This document shows, piece after piece, positions 6,754 through 9,161 of a DNA stretch of 9,161 bases. The notes under the pieces were generated by a model, which searched no databases, had not been told where the DNA came from, and was given only the letters and a program-made list of their open reading frames with translations. This DNA is from CAZMUD01 sp964569715 (GTDB taxonomy: Bacteria; Chloroflexota; Dehalococcoidia; Dehalococcoidales; UBA2162): NCBI GenBank assembly GCA_964569715.1, contig CAZMUD010000044.1:1-9161 (forward strand), given 5' to 3'. The position numbers and the translations under genes were made by a program. The first letter of the stretch is position 1, and the number at the start of each line of letters is the position of its first letter.

Positions 6754-7185
6754 ATGGATAATTTGCCAACTAGATTTTTGTTAAATAAGACGGCAGTAGA
6801 GAACCATATCCCATTCATTCATGGGGCAGTTTATGGCCTTGAAGGAAGGGCTATGACTATAATCCCGGGCAAAACAGCCTGTCTGAGATGTGTGCATCGG
6901 GGACTTATCCCTGAAGAGAAATTCCCGGTGATTGGGGTTACTCCCGCAGTTATCGGCTGTATCCAGGCGACAGAAGTAATAAGGTATATCGTAGGGATTG
7001 GTAGGCTATTGACTAATAGACTACTAGTCTATGATGGGCTTAATATGAAATTCACCGAGCTTGCGGTCAAGAGGGACCCAAATTGTGAGCATTGTGGTCA
7101 TTTAAATGGTATCGCCTGGGTGACTAGCAAAGGGGTAAGGGTTGACCCGGTCGTTGGCGATATTGAAGCATTACAAGAGCACTAG
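6754..7185 (+). CDS. 5'-truncated E1-like (ThiF/MoeB/HesA/HcyF family) adenylyltransferase, C-terminal half only
   Basis: E1-like enzymes adenylate the C-terminus of ubiquitin-like sulfur carriers (ThiS, MoaD, HcyS). The 143 residues from ATG 6754 match only the C-terminal half: the MDN-x-x-TR motif at the very start (1-7), GAVYGLEG (24-31), the zinc pairs CLRC (43-46) and CEHC (111-114), and the crossover region TPAVIGCIQATE (63-74). The Rossmann part with GxGxxG, normally about 110-120 residues upstream, is missing. Homology in this frame reaches back only to about 6745, beside the end of the complete COG2122 gene (6736), so a deletion is likely. The frame is open further upstream to TTG 6703. 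No Shine-Dalgarno precedes 6754, and no start is secure. It is probably a gene remnant; an assembly error is possible. HcyF-type E1 proteins act in methionine biosynthesis in Wolinella, which fits the context. Confidence 0.75.
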   Translation: MDNLPTRFLLNKTAVENHIPFIHGAVYGLEGRAMTIIPGKTACLRCVHRGLIPEEKFPVIGVTPAVIGCIQATEVIRYIVGIGRLLTNRLLVYDGLNMKFTELAVKRDPNCEHCGHLNGIAWVTSKGVRVDPVVGDIEALQEH

Positions 7186-7216
7186 AAGGAGGGCAAGGTT
7201 ATTGTTTAAGACCAGG
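7162..7216 (+). repeat. 55-nt contig-end duplicate, left copy
   Basis: This stretch is identical over all 55 bases to 7317-7371, and the two copies sit exactly at the edges of the N run. It contains the stop of the E1-like frame (7183-7185), an AAGGAGGG site (7186-7193) and a TTG start (7202-7204) of the following flavoprotein gene. It is read as an assembly overlap, not a biological repeat. Confidence 0.9.
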
Positions 7217-7316
7217 NNNNNNNNNNNNNNNNNNNNNNNNNNNNNNNNNNNNNNNNNNNNNNNNNNNNNNNNNNNNNNNNNNNNNNNNNNNNNNNNNNNN
7301 NNNNNNNNNNNNNNNN
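7217..7316. other. Assembly gap, exactly 100 N
   Basis: A run of 100 N, a conventional length for scaffold gaps of unknown size. Because both flanks carry the same 55 bases, the gap probably has no real length and the flanks should be merged. Confidence 0.95.
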
Positions 7317-7371
7317 ATTGAAGCATTACAAGAGCACTAGAAGGAGGGCAAGGTTATTGTTTAAGACCAGG
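7317..7371 (+). repeat. 55-nt contig-end duplicate, right copy
   Basis: Perfect copy of 7162-7216, beginning at the first base after the N run. Merging the copies would place the flavoprotein start 16 nt after the stop of the E1-like frame. Confidence 0.9.
7343..7348 (+). promoter_or_regulatory. Shine-Dalgarno that fixes the TTG start of the first flavoprotein
   Basis: GGAGGG (within AAGGAGGG, 7341-7348) lies eight bases before TTG 7357. It sets the start at 7357; the in-frame TTG at 7318 lies in duplicated contig-end sequence that codes for the E1-like C-terminus in another frame. Confidence 0.7.
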
Positions 7372-8331
7372 ATTACTGAATTATTTGGCATAGAGTACCC
7401 TATAATTGCTGGGCCAATGGCGTATCTATCGCAGGCTGAGCTGGTGTCAGCAGTCTCCAATGCTGGAGGGCTGGGTATCCTTGTTTCGGTTACCCTGCCA
7501 ACAGCAAAAGAGCTTCGGGAGGAAATTAAGAAGACGAAAAGCATGACCGATAAGCCGTTTGCCGTAAATGTCACCCTGGCACCGATTATCCGGGAGACAA
7601 ATTACGAAGAGTATTTTGCTGCCGCTATTGAGGAAGGAGTAGATATCATTGAGACCTCAGCGCGAAGCCCTGAGCCCTATATGAAGCTGCTCAAGGACGC
7701 CAAGGTGAAGGTAATGCATCGAGCAACAAGGACGAGGGATATTAGAACAGCGGAGCGGGTCGGGGTGGATGCGGTAACTATCCTTGGCATTGAAGCTGCC
7801 GGGCTCCCTGGGATGGAAGATGTAACCTCCTTAGTCCGAATCCCTATAGCCGCAGACGCAGTGAAGATTCCGGTTATTGCGGCTGGAGGTATCGCTGACG
7901 CTCGGGGCTTTGTTGCCGCCCTAGCCCTAGGTGCCGAGGGTGTGCTGATGGGCACTCGCTTTATGGCTAGTAAGGAATGTAATATGCACCCTAAGATTAA
8001 GGAGTGGTTACTGCAACTCGGTGAAGCAGATACGGTGCTGATTCAGCGCTCTATAAAGAGTACATCAAGGGTAGTAAAGACAGAGTACGCCCAAAAGGTA
8101 CTGGAAATGGAGGAGAAGGGAGCCACACTGGAAGAGCTACTACCCCTGATAAGCGGTCGGAGGGGGAGAAATGCCTATATTACCGGCGATGTTAGCAATT
8201 CCACAATAAGCGTCGGTCAGGCGGTGGGGCTAATACACGATACACCTAGCGTAAAAGAGATTATTGAAGGTATTATTAGTGAAGCCAAGCTCATTGTGCA
8301 GCGTCTCCACAGTGCAGGAATCGGCGGATAA
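7357..8331 (+). CDS. Nitronate monooxygenase/2-nitropropane dioxygenase-like flavoprotein, copy 1 (catalytic His replaced)
   Basis: A 324-residue TIM-barrel FMN protein of the NMO/NPD family. Visible elements are IEYPIIAGPMAYLS (12-25), NAGGLG (35-40), TDKPFAVN (64-71), GIEAAGLPG (144-152) and the phosphate-binding end VIAAGGIADARG (173-184) with LGAEGVLMGTRF (191-202). Length is typical. Leu150 (CTC, 7804-7806) stands where the family has the catalytic His in a G-x-E-A-x-x-H-x-G motif, so nitronate oxidation in the usual way is unlikely. Anaerobic members may do other flavin chemistry, for example enoyl reduction as in FabK relatives. The start is TTG 7357. A longer reading from TTG 7318 would add 13 basic residues coded by duplicated contig-end DNA and is rejected. 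After merging the gap it lies 16 nt behind the E1-like frame. Confidence 0.88.
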   Translation: MFKTRITELFGIEYPIIAGPMAYLSQAELVSAVSNAGGLGILVSVTLPTAKELREEIKKTKSMTDKPFAVNVTLAPIIRETNYEEYFAAAIEEGVDIIETSARSPEPYMKLLKDAKVKVMHRATRTRDIRTAERVGVDAVTILGIEAAGLPGMEDVTSLVRIPIAADAVKIPVIAAGGIADARGFVAALALGAEGVLMGTRFMASKECNMHPKIKEWLLQLGEADTVLIQRSIKSTSRVVKTEYAQKVLEMEEKGATLEELLPLISGRRGRNAYITGDVSNSTISVGQAVGLIHDTPSVKEIIEGIISEAKLIVQRLHSAGIGG

Positions 8332-8366
8332 AGCTTACCTATAACCAGAACAGAGAAAGGAGAACA

Positions 8367-8372
8367 ATGTAA
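8367..8372 (+). other. Start-stop element (ATG-TAA) with its own Shine-Dalgarno
   Basis: In the 96-nt space between the two flavoprotein genes, AAAGGAG (8356-8362) is followed four bases later by ATG immediately followed by TAA. It is not in frame with the next gene (ATG 8428). It may be a ribosome-pausing or re-initiation site, a decayed start, or chance. Confidence 0.3.
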
Positions 8373-8427
8373 ACAAAAACTGGTTGATTAAGAATCTGCG
8401 CTATGCTTTCACAGAAGGAGGTTATCA

Positions 8428-9161
8428 ATGAAAACAAGAATGACCGAGCTATTCGGGATAAAACACCCTATTATGTTAGCCGGAATGAATTGGGCGACGA
8501 CACCCAAGCTGGTAGCAGCCGTTTCTAACGCTGGTGGACTTGGTATTTTGGGTGGTGCCGCATATACTCCGGAGACGAGACGGGGAGCTAGAATTGAGCA
8601 AAGAGAGTCGCTTAGAGAGGCTATCAAAGAGGTTAGATCGCTCACCGATAAGCCCTTTGGGATAAATGTTATGCTATGGTCACCCGAGACTAGGACTGCG
8701 ATACCGGTGCTCCTTGAGGAAAAAGTCCCCGTGGTAAATTATTCACTGGGGAGACCTGCCGAGATTGCTCCGCTTATTCAGGCAGTCCATGAATACGGCG
8801 GTAAGGTTGTGGGCACTGTAGCCCTGCTGAGACACGCGCTCCGTTCAGAGCAACTTGGCGCTGATATGCTCAGTGTTACTGGCTACGAGGCAGCCTCGCA
8901 TTCAGGCAATGTTGGTGCCCTGGTATTAATACCTCAAGTTGCTGAGCAAGTGAAAATCCCTATTATAGGCGTCGGCGGTTACGCTGATGGCAGGGGGCTG
9001 GCAGCAGCTTTGGCCTTAGGGGCTGAAGGCATAGCCATGGGCACCAGACTTGCTGTTACTCAAGAGTCTGAAACTCACGAATATGCCAAACAGCTCTGGG
9101 TTAAGGGCACTGAGGAAGATACCGTAATTTCTGATCGCTTTGACGGGATAAACTGCAGGGT
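8428..9161 (+). CDS. Nitronate monooxygenase/2-nitropropane dioxygenase-like flavoprotein, copy 2 (3' end outside the window)
   Basis: The frame is open from ATG 8428 to the window end (244 residues), with AAGGAGG at 8415-8421 six bases before the start. It begins MKTRMTELFGIKHPIMLAGM and shows NAGGLG (34-39), TDKPFGINV, a GYEAASHSG motif (152-160) and the FMN phosphate-binding end IIGVGGYADGRG followed by LGAEGIAMGTR. Unlike copy 1, the motif histidine is kept (His158), so catalytic competence is plausible. The two proteins share the TR-x-TELFGI opening and overall plan but differ widely in the middle, so the tandem arrangement is old or was assembled from two sources. About 80 C-terminal residues are missing because the window ends. 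The substrate cannot be read from the sequence. Confidence 0.88.
   Translation, partial: MKTRMTELFGIKHPIMLAGMNWATTPKLVAAVSNAGGLGILGGAAYTPETRRGARIEQRESLREAIKEVRSLTDKPFGINVMLWSPETRTAIPVLLEEKVPVVNYSLGRPAEIAPLIQAVHEYGGKVVGTVALLRHALRSEQLGADMLSVTGYEAASHSGNVGALVLIPQVAEQVKIPIIGVGGYADGRGLAAALALGAEGIAMGTRLAVTQESETHEYAKQLWVKGTEEDTVISDRFDGINCR

Noticed and set aside
7318..7356. Thirteen extra N-terminal residues for the first flavoprotein from TTG 7318
   Set aside because: This DNA is the duplicated contig end that encodes the E1-like C-terminus in another frame; the Shine-Dalgarno and the family N-terminus both point to TTG 7357.
7162..7371. A biological direct repeat or insertion-site duplication around the gap
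   Set aside because: The copies abut the N run exactly and are perfect over 55 bases, which fits an assembly overlap better than a target-site duplication or repeat.
8343..8385. Hairpin AACCAG/CTGGTT enclosing the start-stop element
   Set aside because: Six base pairs closing a 31-nt loop is too weak to claim as a structure.

Overview
The window looks like part of an anaerobic bacterial genome assembled from short reads, plausibly a Dehalococcoidia-like Chloroflexota. That lineage guess rests on the aspS-tig-clpP order, the AT-leaning codon use with TTG/GTG starts, and a sulfide-assimilation gene set typical of strict anaerobes. It is an inference, not something the sequence proves. No tRNA, rRNA, CRISPR array or insertion sequence is visible.

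Left half (1-3269, minus strand): a compact housekeeping operon read right to left. It runs from aspS (aspartyl-tRNA synthetase, TTG start) to tig (trigger factor, GTG start) and then clpP (only the first 38 residues are in the window; it overlaps the tig stop as ATGA). Its promoter lies in the 131-nt divergent region 3270-3400, which also carries a near-consensus promoter for the rightward genes.

Right half (3401-9161, plus strand): seven collinear genes. Three are the families previously linked to homocysteine formation from sulfide in methanogens and anaerobic bacteria: the COG1900/DUF39 protein (3401-4609), the NIL-domain 2x[4Fe-4S] ferredoxin (5597-6007) and the ApbE-like COG2122/UPF0280 protein (6011-6736). 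A crotonase-superfamily gene (4700-5521) sits between the first and second. After COG2122 comes the C-terminal half of a ThiF/MoeB/HesA-type E1-like protein that has lost its nucleotide-binding N-terminus. Two adjacent nitronate monooxygenase/2-nitropropane dioxygenase-like flavoproteins follow, the second cut by the window end. The likely theme is persulfide or sulfide transfer into homocysteine, with the crotonase and flavoproteins as accessory genes of unknown role.

Assembly caution: a run of exactly 100 N (7217-7316) is flanked on both sides by the same 55-nt sequence. This looks like two contig ends overlapping by one k-mer and joined by a scaffolder, so the true DNA probably has no gap and is about 155 bp shorter. 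The start of the first flavoprotein must be read with this in mind.

The main points to follow up are the mixed homocysteine/E1/crotonase/flavoprotein operon, a predicted leaderless start for its first gene, the truncated E1, loss of the usual catalytic residues in the crotonase and in the first flavoprotein, and residues suggesting that AspRS is non-discriminating.
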